A stretch of DNA of 64,000 nucleotides from the NCBI GenBank assembly GCA_032629725.1, contig JAFEVB010000038.1, positions 62,001 to 126,000 on the forward strand. Direction: 5' to 3'. The position numbers and the translations under genes are program-made. Numbering within the stretch: the stretch's first letter is position 1; the number at the start of each line of letters is the position of its first letter. Shown one piece after another: positions 21,582-33,650 of the stretch. A model generated the notes under the pieces. The model had not been told where the DNA came from and searched no databases. It worked only from the letters and a program-made list of their open reading frames with translations. Source of the stretch: Gremmenia infestans. Its lineage: Eukaryota; Ascomycota; Leotiomycetes; Helotiales; Hamatocanthoscyphaceae.

Positions 21582-22637
21582 TCATTTCCTCTTCCAAACA
21601 GTCAAACCTTCATCTTTGCCCGCGAAGCTTGGCATGGCAATCCTGCAAATCATTTCCCAGCCAGGCATATCTTTTTCAAACCAATCCTCGGGAGTGCAAT
21701 CGCTGAATCCCGTATATCTGTTCGCGTTCTGTGTTCCCACTACCACAATGATATTCCCACGGTAGGCTTTCACAACCCTTTTGGTAAAAGTCCCCGCTGT
21801 CACCATGTATACCATCAGCAAGATCTTGCCCTCACCCCCAGCATTCTTCTTTAAATACTCAACCCCGTCAACTTTCACAGTATCAGGTATCCACAACGTA
21901 CGGTACTCGCTGTCCATATTGTCGACAGCGACCACATCAAGCTTCATCCCCCGCAGCATGTATGTCCAATATCCATTGCCGCTTGCCATGTCAATGACAC
22001 CTTCGCCGGCCTCTGCCGCAAGCTGGGATAGAATATGCAACGCATCATAGGTTGGAACAACACAGCCAAAATGGTGGTAAAATACTGGAAGGATCGGATG
22101 TGTTCTTTTCGCATTGGCAGGACTACCATATGAAGAATCCGGCAGAGGTCCTAGGAAGGACGTCAATTGACAGGAATGTGCCCAGAGATCCAAGTACGGA
22201 TTGACATGACCCTTTGCTTTAGGGATTTTGAAGGGACATATCCGTCTCGATTCTAGGTATTTAGAGACTGTCTCTCTAGGAGAAGATTTCTTCGCGTTCG
22301 AAGAGAAGGAAGTTAGGGCTTTGGACGTATCAGTGGTGGGGGAGAATATCGAGGTATATGCTGTGATATCTGCGAATGAAACCTTCGTCAATCAATAGCG
22401 ATCTGCAAATTAGGAAGCAAGGCATACCGCTACTTTCTGTCCATGTGCTTGGTATTTATATTTTAACGTTCCTGGATCTATTTTCTCCTTGATTTGCGCC
22501 ATAGTCATCGCAAAAGATTCCGCGCGGTAGACATAATCGTCTTCGTTGGGAAGGTCGAACGTCTGGGATATTGTTTCTGAGAAATCATTGGCAATGAGAC
22601 CATGCCAATCCTCGAATATCTCGTCCGGGGAGGGCAT
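21582..22637 (-). CDS. Putative class I SAM-dependent methyltransferase-like protein
   Basis: Exons 22637-22428 and 22382-21582 (intron 22383-22427, GTATGC..GAAG) give 336 residues starting MPSPDEIFEDWHGLIANDF. The C-terminal half has a motif resembling class I methyltransferase motif I (GVIDMASGNGYWTYMLRGM). This is followed after about 10 residues by an acidic motif-II-like residue pair (DVVAVDNMDSEY) and a strand KILLMVYMVTAG. N-terminal to it is an unassigned region with KGHVNPYLDLWAHSCQLTSF. No signal peptide or membrane segment. The substrate cannot be inferred. The ATG at 22637 was chosen because the frame upstream has only non-ATG starts. A neighbouring Zn2Cys6 gene is divergent. Confidence 0.75.
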
Positions 22638-23470
22638 TTTGGTGACATATGGAGGGAGTGATGTTGGTTGAAGAAAGCCTACCAAAGCTTGGAATGACGT
22701 TGGAAATGCCCCTCCACCAATTTAGCGGGGTTGTTTTACTCCACATCAGACAACTTCAGCTTGTCTCTAAAACATCCACAGTCATCACCAGCCTCAAATC
22801 TGCACTGGAGGACAGTCAGAGAGTAGTCAAATGACAATTCTGCTTCTTTAGAAACGAGAGAATGCTATTACCATGCCCCTAAGAGGAGATATCAAGCCTC
22901 AATTTCCAGCAGCCTGGTTATGCATGTCCAAGACTTCCTTTTTTGTTTGCTCTTGCAAGGCCTTCAAATGATGTAGTCTACATCATGTAGACATTCTGGT
23001 ATTGACATTTATTCTCTTACTATCTTCATTCTATGTCATAAAGCCTTCAATTGATCTACAATTTTCTTCTCCGAGCTAGCTTCATGGCCATTTATAGCAT
23101 GTGATCTTTGCTCAGGTTGCGAAGAATGTATTGGTAGTCATGCTGTCGAGCCAAGCGAGTATTCGTTGACGACTGCGTAGGATAGCTTCTTCATACTTGC
23201 ACTCTAGACGTCTATCTCATTGTAGTATCAAAGAGGGAGCCCTTCAAGCTAGTCTCGGAGATGAACAAATTAAACCCGCTAAGTCCAGGAATATACACTG
23301 TTCCCAATTCCCAGTCTGCGACCAATCTCAACCGCTTCAACAATTGACTTGGGCGAATAATTTGACGAATCTGCCAATGTTGCTGTTGTTTCCCTTTCCC
23401 TGACGTAGAAAGACTAGAGCGGCCCTCAGGAATTTCTATTTACAGATCCATCTGGGTTGAATACGCCAAT
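22638..23470. other. Divergent intergenic region with palindromic repeats
   Basis: About 0.83 kb between the methyltransferase-like gene and the Zn2Cys6 gene, so it must contain both promoters. The overlapping ATGTAG/CTACAT palindromes at 22968-22992 are the clearest structured element. Confidence 0.5.
22968..22992. promoter_or_regulatory. Overlapping ATGTAG/CTACAT palindromes
   Basis: A 19-bp perfect inverted repeat (9-bp arms ATGATGTAG and CTACATCAT around one T, 22968-22986) overlaps a second one in which CTACAT and ATGTAG flank a single C. Inverted hexamers of this type can be dimer-binding sites for fungal regulators. No factor is known to me for it. Confidence 0.35.
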
Positions 23471-26200
23471 ATGGCTGGAACTGAAATTGCCATTGTTCCA
23501 AATTCAACCGGCGGGATCAGCGAAAGACGGAATCGAAGGAAGCGTCGGCAACTAAGCGTAGGTTATAACAATACATCTTTTGGCATCTTTCAGGAAGTCT
23601 GACGCCATGTTTCTGAAGTATATGTTAAGCATATGCTCCAAAAATTTCTTATGGGGCCTGAATCATTGCTCCACATTTATTTCTCCAAGAGAAGTAAAGC
23701 TGACTTATATTTCGTAGTGTGGGGAGTGCAGACAGAAGAAGGTTACAGACTATCCTGTCGCTCACTTTGGGCAATGAAGCTGTACTTGCTAATCTTGCGC
23801 ATGTAGTTGTCGTGCGACAGGAAACTGCCATGCCAACGATGTGTAAGATCGGGGTGGCCAGAACAATGCTCATTCGAGGCGAAGACGAGGCCGCCACCCG
23901 TGTCAAACGACCAATCCGCCCAACAGCAAGCTCGACGTAACAGCGAAGAGATTCGAGATCTCCAAGCCCAAGTCGTTCAATTGAAAGGATTGCTTTCAGA
24001 AGCTCATCCACCGTACGAAGTCGAGAATGGAGCAGATGTTTTGCGAGCCACTGATCGCTCTGAACCAAGCCAAGCACTGTTCCTCAATGAAACTTTCAAA
24101 GACGGCCAAGGTCCTACGGATGTTAATGAATTCAAGCTCTCGGATCCGAGGGAGAGATCTCTGCGTGGGTACTATAGTCAGCATGCTCTATTGCAATTCT
24201 TTCAAGAAGTGAGACTCGTGCACTGTGCTTTACTGGTCAACCTTGCTCATTGTTGCTATAGATTCCACAACTCTTCCCATTCATCAAAGAAAATGCTGAC
24301 GAGTACTACAAACCTCTTGGGATCTACCTCAAAAAGGAGAAACCAGTCAGAAATGAGTGCAAAACGAATTCTCCCATTCGGGAGAAAATCACACTGGAAG
24401 GACTACTTCCGCGTAAAGACGACGCGGACTTCTTGGTGTCGTTCTATCTCAATCACTCCGAGCAACTCCATCGTGTCATCTATGTCCCAACATTCAAGAG
24501 AGAATATGCCAATTTTTGGGTGCCAAACCGGCCTCGCTACCCTGCCATGACAGCTCTTGTCTTGTCAATGTTATCTATATCGGCCTGTGCATCTGTCAGC
24601 TTGGGTGAAAGGTCTATTCCGTCTACATATGGAAACCTGCCCGCACAGTGGATTTCGGCATGTGACGAGTGGCTGAGACAGCATAGCTCCAAGGATCGCA
24701 AGCTCGTGCACTACCAAATCTCCTGCTTAACATATCTTGCAAAAAGAATGAACATGATCAGGAAGAAAAGCTGGTGGAAAGAGACTGGCGCTCTGGTGCA
24801 GAACGCAATCATAGATGGGCTACATCGTGATCAATTTCCAACTATCGACACCCCATACATGAGAGAGATGAAACGACGGATCTGGGCCGTCCTTCGAGAA
24901 TTAGATCTCCAGAACGCTTTCGAGTTTGGGCTTCCTACCCTCCTTCACAACGTCGATTCAAATATCTCTGCTCCCTCGAATATCGATGATGAGTTTGACG
25001 AAGCATCGAAAGAACTTCCTCTTTCAAAGCCATCAAATCATTACACCTCTACATCATACCAATTCCATAGTGCACGAAGCTTGACGCTACGTCTTGAGAT
25101 TTCTCGGCGCCTGTTTAGTCCCGGGTTATCCCTAGCGCTTACCTATGAACATGTCTTGCAATATACTTATGCTCTGACGCAAGAGATACATGCCCTCCCA
25201 TCTTGGGACAGTGACGAAGAAGTCAAAGATACGAATCCCCCAAGATTGCGTATCCTCACATATGCATTTCTGCAGTTTCAGCTCCAGCAGTGTATACTAG
25301 CTATCCACCGACCCTATCTCCAGCGAAATGACAGCAAGTACTGGCTTTCTGAAAACGTCTGTTATCAGATATCGCGAGATATACTCCTCATGAACAGCAA
25401 GCTAGCGGGGTTAGGAATTCAGAAGTTGGCATTTCTCAGAGAAGACCTCTTGATGGCTTCGCTGAGCATCACCCGTTTGACCTTACTACAGCCCAAAGGT
25501 CGGTTTTCTCCCTCGAGCCTAGCTTTCCCAACCTTTGAACCCCTCACCATATTACAAGAATAAATCTCTCATAACCATACTACATACTAACACCAAGAGG
25601 CAGACTCCAACAGCATAATCATGGCCAGCTCTACATCTACCATTGATCTCCTAGAGCAATGTCTTCCACTCATGGAGGAGCGGTATTTACACTGTTTCTA
25701 TGGAGAGCCGTGGTGCTTTCTCACCAGTTGTGCAGCGGCCATGCTGGTCAAGATACATGTGGGGAGAGAGACGTGGCAAACAGCCAAGGCATCATGTGCA
25801 CAGAGATTCCTGGACTTGCATTACCGGCGTATTGGGAGACAACAGACGGCTCTGCTGAGCCAACAACATCAGGATTCCGTAACAAGTGGGATTGATGTAA
25901 GTACCAATCAAAACTTCCGTAGTGACCTTCCTTGCTATGACGTACGAATTGGGCTGACACTGAACTCACAATTAGGCTCTCGCGGCTGGCCAAGAGGAAT
26001 ACACGCTTGATGCAACGAGTTTTCCGGCTTCAGAGTGGATGGATAGCAACTTTTCCGATGTCAGTATTATGATCAGGAAATCCTACAATACACTCGCTAA
26101 TTGTTGAAATTCGCAGATCGGTATGGATTGTTTTGATCTAGACATTGGGTTGAATAATGCATGGGAAACCTGGGGGTCTACCCCCAGAGCTAAATACTGA
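23471..26200 (+). CDS. Zn2Cys6 fungal-specific transcription factor, 7 exons
   Basis: Exons 23471-23557, 23718-23741, 23807-24208, 24262-25498, 25598-25896, 25976-26059 and 26117-26200 give 738 residues, all in phase. The DNA-binding cluster is split by two introns. Exon 1 supplies the basic run RRNRRKRRQLS, the 24-nt exon 2 encodes CGECRQKK, and exon 3 continues LSCDRKLPCQRC. The cysteines fall at about 30, 33, 40, 46, 49 and 58. A short coiled-coil linker follows (EEIRDLQAQVVQLKGLL). The fungal_trans middle region starts around YLNHSEQLHRVIYVPTF, and the RRIWAVLRELDLQNAFEFG block is typical. Exon 5 restores the end block (EADSNSIIMASS, then LLEQCLPLMEERYLHCFYGE). Nuclear regulator; target genes not deducible. 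Confidence 0.9.
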
Positions 26201-26536
26201 AAGGATGTGATAGTTGGGATGACAAGGTATTATCATATATTTTTCGACACGTAATTTGCACGTTGGGCTAAACTAGAGGGGAAGTTTGTTCTGCAGTCAT
26301 GTTGGTACGATCTTCCACAACGAGTGACACAATGTATAGTGATGTGAGAGAATCAAAGTGAGTGAGAGAAAAGAGATATTGGTCATAATTCAGTGGATGT
26401 ATTTCTAAGTATGATCTATCTCGAAAGGCATCGTCGCTTTTTCGCCACGCAAACGCCCTAGCACTTTATCATCGTAGAATTCTAAATGTGCCACTCATGT
26501 TGACACATTAAAAGTGCTGCTTTACATGGGGCCGCA
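26201..26536. other. Convergent 3' region
   Basis: About 0.34 kb between the 3' ends of the Zn2Cys6 gene and UBP6. AT-rich, no coding potential seen. Confidence 0.5.
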
Positions 26537-28349
26537 TCACTCATCAATACCCTCAGCAGTTGGCAGAGCAATAGCACGGTAAAGCAAGATGAGCGCTGAG
26601 TGCGACTCGCCACCTCCACTTAGCGTGTTGATCTTGTCTGCCTCGACCTCTGAGACCTTGTCGTCGTTGAACCACCACCAATTGCCATCTTCCTCGCCCC
26701 TCTTGCCGGTCTTTGGATCAAGTGGACCTTGTTTCTTGACATAGGAGGTATAGTGTCCGCTGTCGGCGCTGGCGCCCTGATGAGTGACGAGACCGCGGAG
26801 CTCGTAGAGACCAGACTTGTTGGCGCCCTCATCGTTCAGGAGTTGGGGGTTGATCAAAGCATGTAGCTCCTTCTTTGCTTCTAGAATAGCAGCGGCCCGC
26901 TCAGCGTCAACCTCAGCGTCAGTCTTGTAGACGACATCCTCCATCTCGGTATCTCCGCCGCTTCCACTTGCTTTGCCGTCCTTTTTTTTGTCGGCTGCTT
27001 CTTTTTTCTCATCGGCCTTCTTCGATTCAGAGACTGAGTCGACAATTCCGGCAGCTTCGTCAGCCACCTGCTTGTCATGAATACGCTTTTGGCGCTTGCG
27101 GGCTCGCTCGACATCTTCCTCGTCCTTTCGGACCTCACGAACCTTGTCTCGGACTGGGATCAACATCTTTCTGAGTTCATCCGTGCAGAACTCAACGACG
27201 TCCAATTCGTGTGGGAATGTGACCTTGCGCATAATTTTGGCTTTCTTCTGGGCCTCGCGCTTCCAAAAGAATCGTACAAAGTGTACTGTGAGATATTTGG
27301 GCAACCGTGAGATCCGTGATTTCTTGGTGTATACTGCATCGCGACCCAATGTTGGAGATGTCTTCTCAATCTGCTCTGACAAACCAGCCAATATGCCGTC
27401 TCTCAAGTGATTGGTCGAACCGCTGATATGACAATCCAGCTTCAGAAAGACATCCTCACTTGTCGTGGGTTCCTCGCCAGCATCCCTCGCGGCTTGTTCG
27501 TCACATTCAGTTGTTGATTTGAAAGTTCCAGTCAGGTATTTATCAACGAAGGGAACCTCCTTAGGTTCTCCCTCAGAGCTGGAGGAGTCCTTGATCTTTA
27601 ACTTTTGGCGCAGTTGTGCGACGATTTGCGACCATGCCTCTTCCGCATCTTGCTGTGCGTAACCGTGGCCAGATTTTGCTTTCTCGGCGAATTGGGGAAA
27701 GGCCGTTCGGAGGGCATTGAGAAAAACGAGAGGTGGGAAACCCTCTTGGGTCTGAGACATCTGCTTGTAAAGATCGCGTAATGAAGCTGTGAGATCCATG
27801 GAAGCTCCCAGGCCACTAAGGCCAAACATGCTCAGATCTCCGAGGGTATTACCTTGGGGGCCAGGAGCAGGAGGGGCTGGCGTGTACGTCGATAGCTGGT
27901 CTTGAAGTTCGGGGATGGATCGCAGGGTCTGGAGAGTCGAGTTCAGGTAGCAAGTATTCCCTAGGTTTTGCAGGCCCGCAGGCGTAGCTCCAGCTTGTTG
28001 AGCGGCTTCTGCTTCTGTCATGTCCTCCACAAACTTGATAGCATCCTTCGGTCGGCTGAGTTCGCCACCACCTTCAGCCGGCGTTCCCATCATCATAAAC
28101 GTTTGTCCAGGCTTCGCGCCCAACTTGGAAAGATCTGTGTCATCCTTAAGCTGGCCACCTTTAACCAGAATCTTTTGTCGGTCTGGTTCCACGCCCGTCA
28201 AAGAATACAGCTGGAACTTGAAGACTTCGCCGACGGACGAGGGATCCAGATCGACATTGTATTTCTTCCCTTGATGCTTCACAATGACTAAGATAATTAA
28301 AAGCTGTCCAGAGAGTGGGAAAAGCTGACAAACCTGGTATCGATGCCAT
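26537..28349 (-). CDS. UBP6: Ubiquitin C-terminal hydrolase of the proteasome (Ubp6/USP14)
   Basis: Deubiquitinase that docks on the 19S proteasome and trims ubiquitin from substrates. Exons 28349-28334 and 28287-26537 (46-nt intron, GTTTGT..CTTAG) give 588 residues. Exon 1 encodes only MASIP plus one base, and the junction gives MASIPVIVKHQGKKYNVDL. An N-terminal ubiquitin-like domain spans about 4-78 (RQKILVKGGQLKDDTDL). The catalytic domain has the cysteine box GLQNLGNTCYLNSTLQTLRS with the nucleophile near residue 118. The histidine box is GASADSGHYTSYVKK, followed by WWWFNDDKVSEV. The region near 400-450 is Lys/Glu/Asp-rich and probably a flexible insert. Length and order match Ubp6/USP14 rather than other USP enzymes. 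Confidence 0.96.
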
Positions 28350-28782
28350 GGTGGCGGGGTTGAGACTGGCGGCTGGGGGATAAGAAGTTGACACCTTGTT
28401 CTAAATGTCTCCGAAGAGTTGAGACAATGAGACTGAGTGATTCACACGCAGACAAATCCTCTGTGCTCCGTCTCCCAGGTTTATTCGGAGGGTTATAAGG
28501 AGATGTAAAGAAGGTATGTGAACGCAGCGCAGGTAACAAAATAAACATGGATGGTCCGCCCCAATCAGCTAGCGCCATACGAAGCGGTGGGATGCCTGGC
28601 TTGGAAAAGCAGCACTCATTTTTAATGTCCCACTTGGCCTGAAACTTCGAATCCGCAATGCCGCTTTGTCATGTTCCGCGAACCTGGTTGACGACCCCAC
28701 CAAGTGACAACCTACCTCAAGCAACGGCCCAAGAGAGCAAGAGAGCACAAAGGCGGGCACCACAACTACAGATACGCCCATC
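28350..28782. promoter_or_regulatory. Divergent promoter UBP6 / ARPC4
   Basis: 433 bp between the start codons of two divergent housekeeping genes, so promoter elements of both must lie here. No obvious TATA or named motif was singled out. Confidence 0.5.
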
Positions 28783-29501
28783 ATGGTACTTATATATCCT
28801 CAAATATGACCAGAGTACCCTACTAACCTCCCAACAGTCTCAATCACTCCGCCCCTACCTCCAATGCGTGCGCTCCTCCCTAACCTCCGCCCTCTGCCTC
28901 TCCAACTTCGCATCGCAAACCTCAGAACGTCACAATGTCCCAGAAATCGAGGCGCAGACTTCCCCCGAAGTCCTACTCAACCCTCTGACTGTCGCGCGTA
29001 ACGAAAACGAACGAGTCCTGATCGAGCCGAGCATCAACAGCGTTCGCATAAGCATTAAGATTAAGCAGGCAGACGAGATTGAGCATATTCTTGTGCACAA
29101 ATTTACGAGGTTCTTAACGCAGAGAGCGGAGGCGTTTTTTATCTTGCGGAGAAAGCCAGTGAAGGTGCGTGGGGAGATGTGGTATGATGGAGGGAGCCTG
29201 CTAATATTAGTAGGGATATGATATTTCGTTTTTGATTACGAACTTCCATACCGAGGAGATGCTAAAGCATAAACTGGTGGACTTCATAATTCAGTTTATG
29301 GAGGAAGTCGATAAGGAGATCTCGGAGATGAAGCTTTTCGTGAGTTTGTAGGAATAGTCGAATGTAGATACGGGGCTGACATTGAGAACAGTTGAATGCA
29401 CGGGCAAGATTTGTTGCGGAGTCTTTCTTGACACCGGTAAGTACATATTAAAAAAATTGAGCTACTTTTTGCAATGCTAATGTTGTATCTAGTTTGATTA
29501 A
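28783..29501 (+). CDS. Arp2/3 complex 20 kDa subunit (ARPC4)
   Basis: Subunit 4 of the Arp2/3 complex, which nucleates branched actin at cortical patches and endocytic sites. Exons read 28783-28785, 28838-29164, 29214-29339, 29392-29436 and 29493-29501, giving 169 residues against about 168 in animals and fungi. The first coding exon is the ATG alone, followed directly by donor GTACTT. The intron has a CTAAC branch site and ends CAACAG. The protein starts MSQSLRPYLQCVRSSLTSAL and contains ERVLIEPSINSVRISIKIKQ, FTRFLTQRAEAFFILRRKPV and, in exon 3, GYDISFLITNFHTEEMLKHK. The end is FLNARARFVAESFLTPFD. All four introns are 49-56 nt with normal sites. Identification is firm. Confidence 0.95.
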
Positions 29502-30701
29502 GTAGAGATGTTGAGACCCAGCCGCGGGGTGTACAGCCAAAGGATGGAGGGTGGAAAAAATAATCCAGCCTGCGTGGAAGATTGTGTGCATTTCGGTATA
29601 AGCTTCCGGCATAGAAGCAAGATCTACGTGGGCGTTCGGAGAACAAAAGACGAATATCATGATAAAGATCAATGCATAGCTTGTGGTTCCAGCTGGTGTT
29701 CTTAGAGTGGTTGAAGGGCGACTGTTGACGTATCACGTAGGTCTTTTAAGTAAACCTTTCGCCCCCCTGCTGTCTTTACTACCTACCGAACCCAGTTTCT
29801 GGCTCTGCTTTTCACGCATTGTATTTGATCTACTCGTGGTTTCCTAATCTCCTTCATTTGGATGTGAGGTCTACAAGCTCGGTACTAAACGGTCCTACCT
29901 GCTGCTTTCATTTGAGATGAAACCTGCACTTTATCCTGTACTCCCGACTTCGGAAGACAAAAAAAGGAAGCTGATACCCTTTAAATGCCAAGATAAACAA
30001 TAATGTGATTTCTAGATTTTGAATTGTCTGCCCACGTGACACCAAAGAGTTTGTCACTACTTGGAAATTCAGAACCTCCTGTCTTGAACATTGACAACTT
30101 AGGGACAGAGCCCCCACATTCCAATTATGGCCGCTCAAATATCAAGTCAGATGCCTCTTCACACTTCTACTTCGTAGGCTTCAGTAAGTCCATCATTCAA
30201 CCAGTTCACAGAAGCTAACGGCCTTTCTTAGCATAGAACAGACTTGCTCCCTTGTTCTCCCGGGACCGAAAAGGCGTCATTATTCTCCTAAGAGGGTATG
30301 CTACTGCAGAGGTCACCACCTAATCACAAGCTCTAAGTCGCTGTTTGTCTCTACACATTTCCATGAAGCTCTCCCCAGTCAGACGGGGTTCTCCCCAGAA
30401 CCCCTTTCCCAGAAGGCGCTGTACGCAAGAATACCGACGAGCTGTGAATCCACGAAGTTTTCACAATTTCCCTCGCCTCAGTCACCAAGATGAGGACCAG
30501 GGCGAGAATGATGATTCTAGAGTTCAGACGAAAGTTCTGCCCAAAGAACACCGCCTTTTAAGGTTATCCCCCAAAAATCATTCAATCCCAATCGATAAAT
30601 CTTTTTCATACTTTTAACATTCGCACACCCGTGCGCTTGCTTTCTTGCTCTTCCATTTGTAAAATTCGACTTGCAAAAAACCGACTGCGATCTATCGAAA
30701 G
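29502..30701. other. Intergenic region, 1.2 kb
   Basis: 3' flank of ARPC4 and promoter/leader of the RRM gene. It contains several short frames on both strands, none with a domain. The last 150 bp before 30702 are rich in pyrimidines and probably belong to the 5' leader. Confidence 0.45.
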
Positions 30702-33650
30702 ATGAGTCGCAGCCACCAGCAGGGGCGCGCCAGGCCGAACTACAATAACATACCCCCCTACATGGCTCAAGAGTACGGTCAAAATGCATCATCTACATCG
30801 TCAAATGAATCGGTCAGGACACAAGTCCCCATGGGATATCATCTTCCGTCCGAGCAAGGCTACAACAGCTACAGCAATGGCAGCCTCGACGCCAGTCCAT
30901 GGTCTACTCCAGTTCTTGACGGCTCTGGAGGCTTCGAAGACTTCGGGCATTCAGGCTCATCTGCGAGGTCTTTGAACCCACACTCAGACCCGTATGTTCC
31001 TGGCGGCGGTTCTTTTGATACTCAAGGACTCGGATTTCAGCAACACAGCGGTCAAAACTACAACCAAGGTGCCTGGGAAGATTATCAGCGTCAACAAATG
31101 GGTCCCACACAACAGCCGGGTGAATATTATCAGCAAGGCAATACGGTACAGGGCGGTCCGGTTGGGGGGTCTGGTTCTCATTTTACCAGCTCATCATACG
31201 GTCAGCTTCCCGGAAGTCCTTATCAGAACTACGGCAATGACTACAACTACGATATGGGCTCACCTGCATCCAACTATGCCTCTTCCAGCTATGCCCCTTC
31301 ATCAATCCAAAGTTACCAGACCCAAGTCCCTTACAGTCCAGCCACTGGTTTCGGTACTACGCCTGCGTACGGCAATCAGGCCTACACAAACACCCCATAC
31401 AATAGCATCCACCCCTCCGATCAGTACCGTGGTCCAGGTCCGCGTGCTCATCGCAACAGTTTTAGTTCCAGTCTAAAACCCCAAGTCTCTCATGGGATGG
31501 GCAAGAAGCGGAGTGTCAGTGACTTCCATGTGCAGCCTTCCAAACTTGGAAGTGCTCCTGTCCGTTATGGCAGCCCGCAGAAGGGCAACTTCCACGCTCA
31601 AGCAATGGGAGGCCAAGTACAGCCACCACCGCCATCGGTCAGAAGTGGCAGTCCCAATAGAAGTTCGAGTCGAGGATCTTCTGCCGCTCCTTCAACTTCT
31701 CGCGCAAACGTAAGCGAAGACGATATGCCAACTCCTGGTCCTCGCCCTCGTCAGCTCGATCTTTCATTCACTTCTGAGCCACGCCACAACGATCCCCGAC
31801 CTCGCAGCGACGACAATATGGCTACTCCGCGAACACTCCGATCGACTAGGGGACAGTCAATTATGGGTCTTAATAGCACCGGTCACGCTCGTGCTGACTC
31901 TACAGGAAGTGTTGGCAGTCGTGCCTCGAGAGATGCAAGTGACTTCTTCACCGAGCCTAGTCTTCTTGACAATCTTAAGGATATGAACATGGATAAGAAG
32001 CAGACTCAATCAAAGCGGCAAGCCCCTCCCAAGATGTTGAATCTAATGGCAGCTAGTGGTATCAATACAACCACTCTGTCCCCAATCACAGAGGGCCCAC
32101 GTACTCAGTTAACCCATTACAACTCGAGCCCTCATCAGAGAGGTCAAGGTCGTCCCATATTCAATGATCCATTCGGCCCTTCACTTTCAATGATGACGCC
32201 ATTCACTGGTAAAACTCTTCTCCGTGATGAGCAGAGTTATCTACTCAAGACATTAACTCGTAACAACACCGGGAAACCGTCTATCGAAGAGGCTCTTCAC
32301 GCCAAAAACTTCCCTTTCGCCGAGTACTGCCGCCTGCCGAAGCCTGACACGTGGGGAGTTATCAAGATCAAGAACGTAAGTGTCAAATCTCTTCAAGAAT
32401 AGGATTGCGACTAATGGGCCTTTAGATTCCCTATGGCGTTGCTCGTGCCGAAGTCATGGCCTTTCTTGGTCGAAATGCCCGTATTATCAACGAAAGCGAG
32501 TATGAGCCGGTTCATATTGTTATGGAGCGCGTCACTAGCAAGACTCTTGACTGCTATGTAGAGTTTACCAACTTTGATGAAGCCGTCAGCGCTGTTAATC
32601 GTTTTGAGACCAACCGTACTGGCGGTCGCGGTGGACGTCTCGGCCAACGACACGTTGAGGTTGAGCTTTCCAGCCAGGACCTGTTGATGAAAGAGCTGTT
32701 CCCGAAAGCCAAGAACGTGATGTGGTCAGGAGGTCGTCCGACCATCATTCCTAAGGACCCGAATGATATCTACAGCTCTGGTTTCCAAGGTTTTGTCAGC
32801 AAGGAGGAGGTGGTTATGATGGTTAAGCATGTCGAGGCACCACAGCGTGTTAGTTCCCCTGTCATTGGCTCTTTTTTGGTTATATATTGACAGAATCAGT
32901 CACCGTTCTCGAAGGATTGCCCACAGCGTCCATTCGAATGTCTCATTAGTACTTTGCTCAAGGTATGCCCTACTCGATACTGCAAAGGTCAAGCGCAAGT
33001 TTGTCATGACTGATCATTCACAGTATCCGTGGTACATGGTCGATTATATCACCATTGAAGATCGTAATCTCCTGTTTGCTGCGACTATCGATCTTCTGAA
33101 GCTGCTCCTCGAGCGTGTAAATAACGAGAGAGACGATGTCAACCTTACTCCGATGTTGTTAAAGAGAGTTTGGCGTGCGGCTTTACGCTGCCCCGGCTTC
33201 ACACCTGCCCAGAAAGACGATGTTATCTGTATTTGCAACATCGACGATCGAACTGCTATGGAGATCGGTATGGCCCCTCATGCATCATACTGGAAGTACC
33301 TCTGGACGATTGGCCCAAAGCCTGGCACTCCTACAGATCTGTTACTAGTAAGTTGCTACCCGCATATTCGTAGCTTGGACTTGAGCCTCAGCTGACTGTT
33401 CCAGTATTACTGTGCGATAATACGCGAAGCTACCGAAGGCAAGCAGGAGAAGCTGTCCCTGGCAGAGCGCGCTGCTCGTGGCGAAGATGAAGTGCAGGAG
33501 GTCAAGCTGTTCGGAGACTTGGATAAGCGTATACGCTACAACCCCAACCAACCCATGAAGTTCCAGACACTTTCCGAGGTTGCCAAAGCCGAATGGACTG
33601 CCATCGAACAAGTCTTGCGCCAAGCTTTGACTCCCGCTATTGAGGGCTGA
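30702..33650 (+). CDS. RNA-binding protein with low-complexity N-terminus and RRM
   Basis: Exons 30702-32375, 32426-32848, 32900-32962, 33024-33347 and 33405-33650 give 909 residues. The first about 250 residues are rich in Gln, Tyr, Ser, Gly and Asn, a prion-like or condensate-prone composition. The next 200 are Ser/Pro/Arg-rich. An RRM-like domain begins at the exon 1-2 junction with IKIKNIPYGVARAEVMAFLG and continues RIINESEYEPVHIVMERVTS and LDCYVEFTNFDEAVSAVNRF. The C-terminal 250 residues are a helical-looking region (WYMVDYITIEDRNLLFAATI, VWRAALRCPGFTPAQKDDVI) that I recognise only as conserved with this RRM in filamentous fungi. Introns have GTAAGT, GTTAGT, GTATGC and GTAAGT donors. 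Likely cytoplasmic mRNA-binding protein; targets unknown. Confidence 0.88.
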
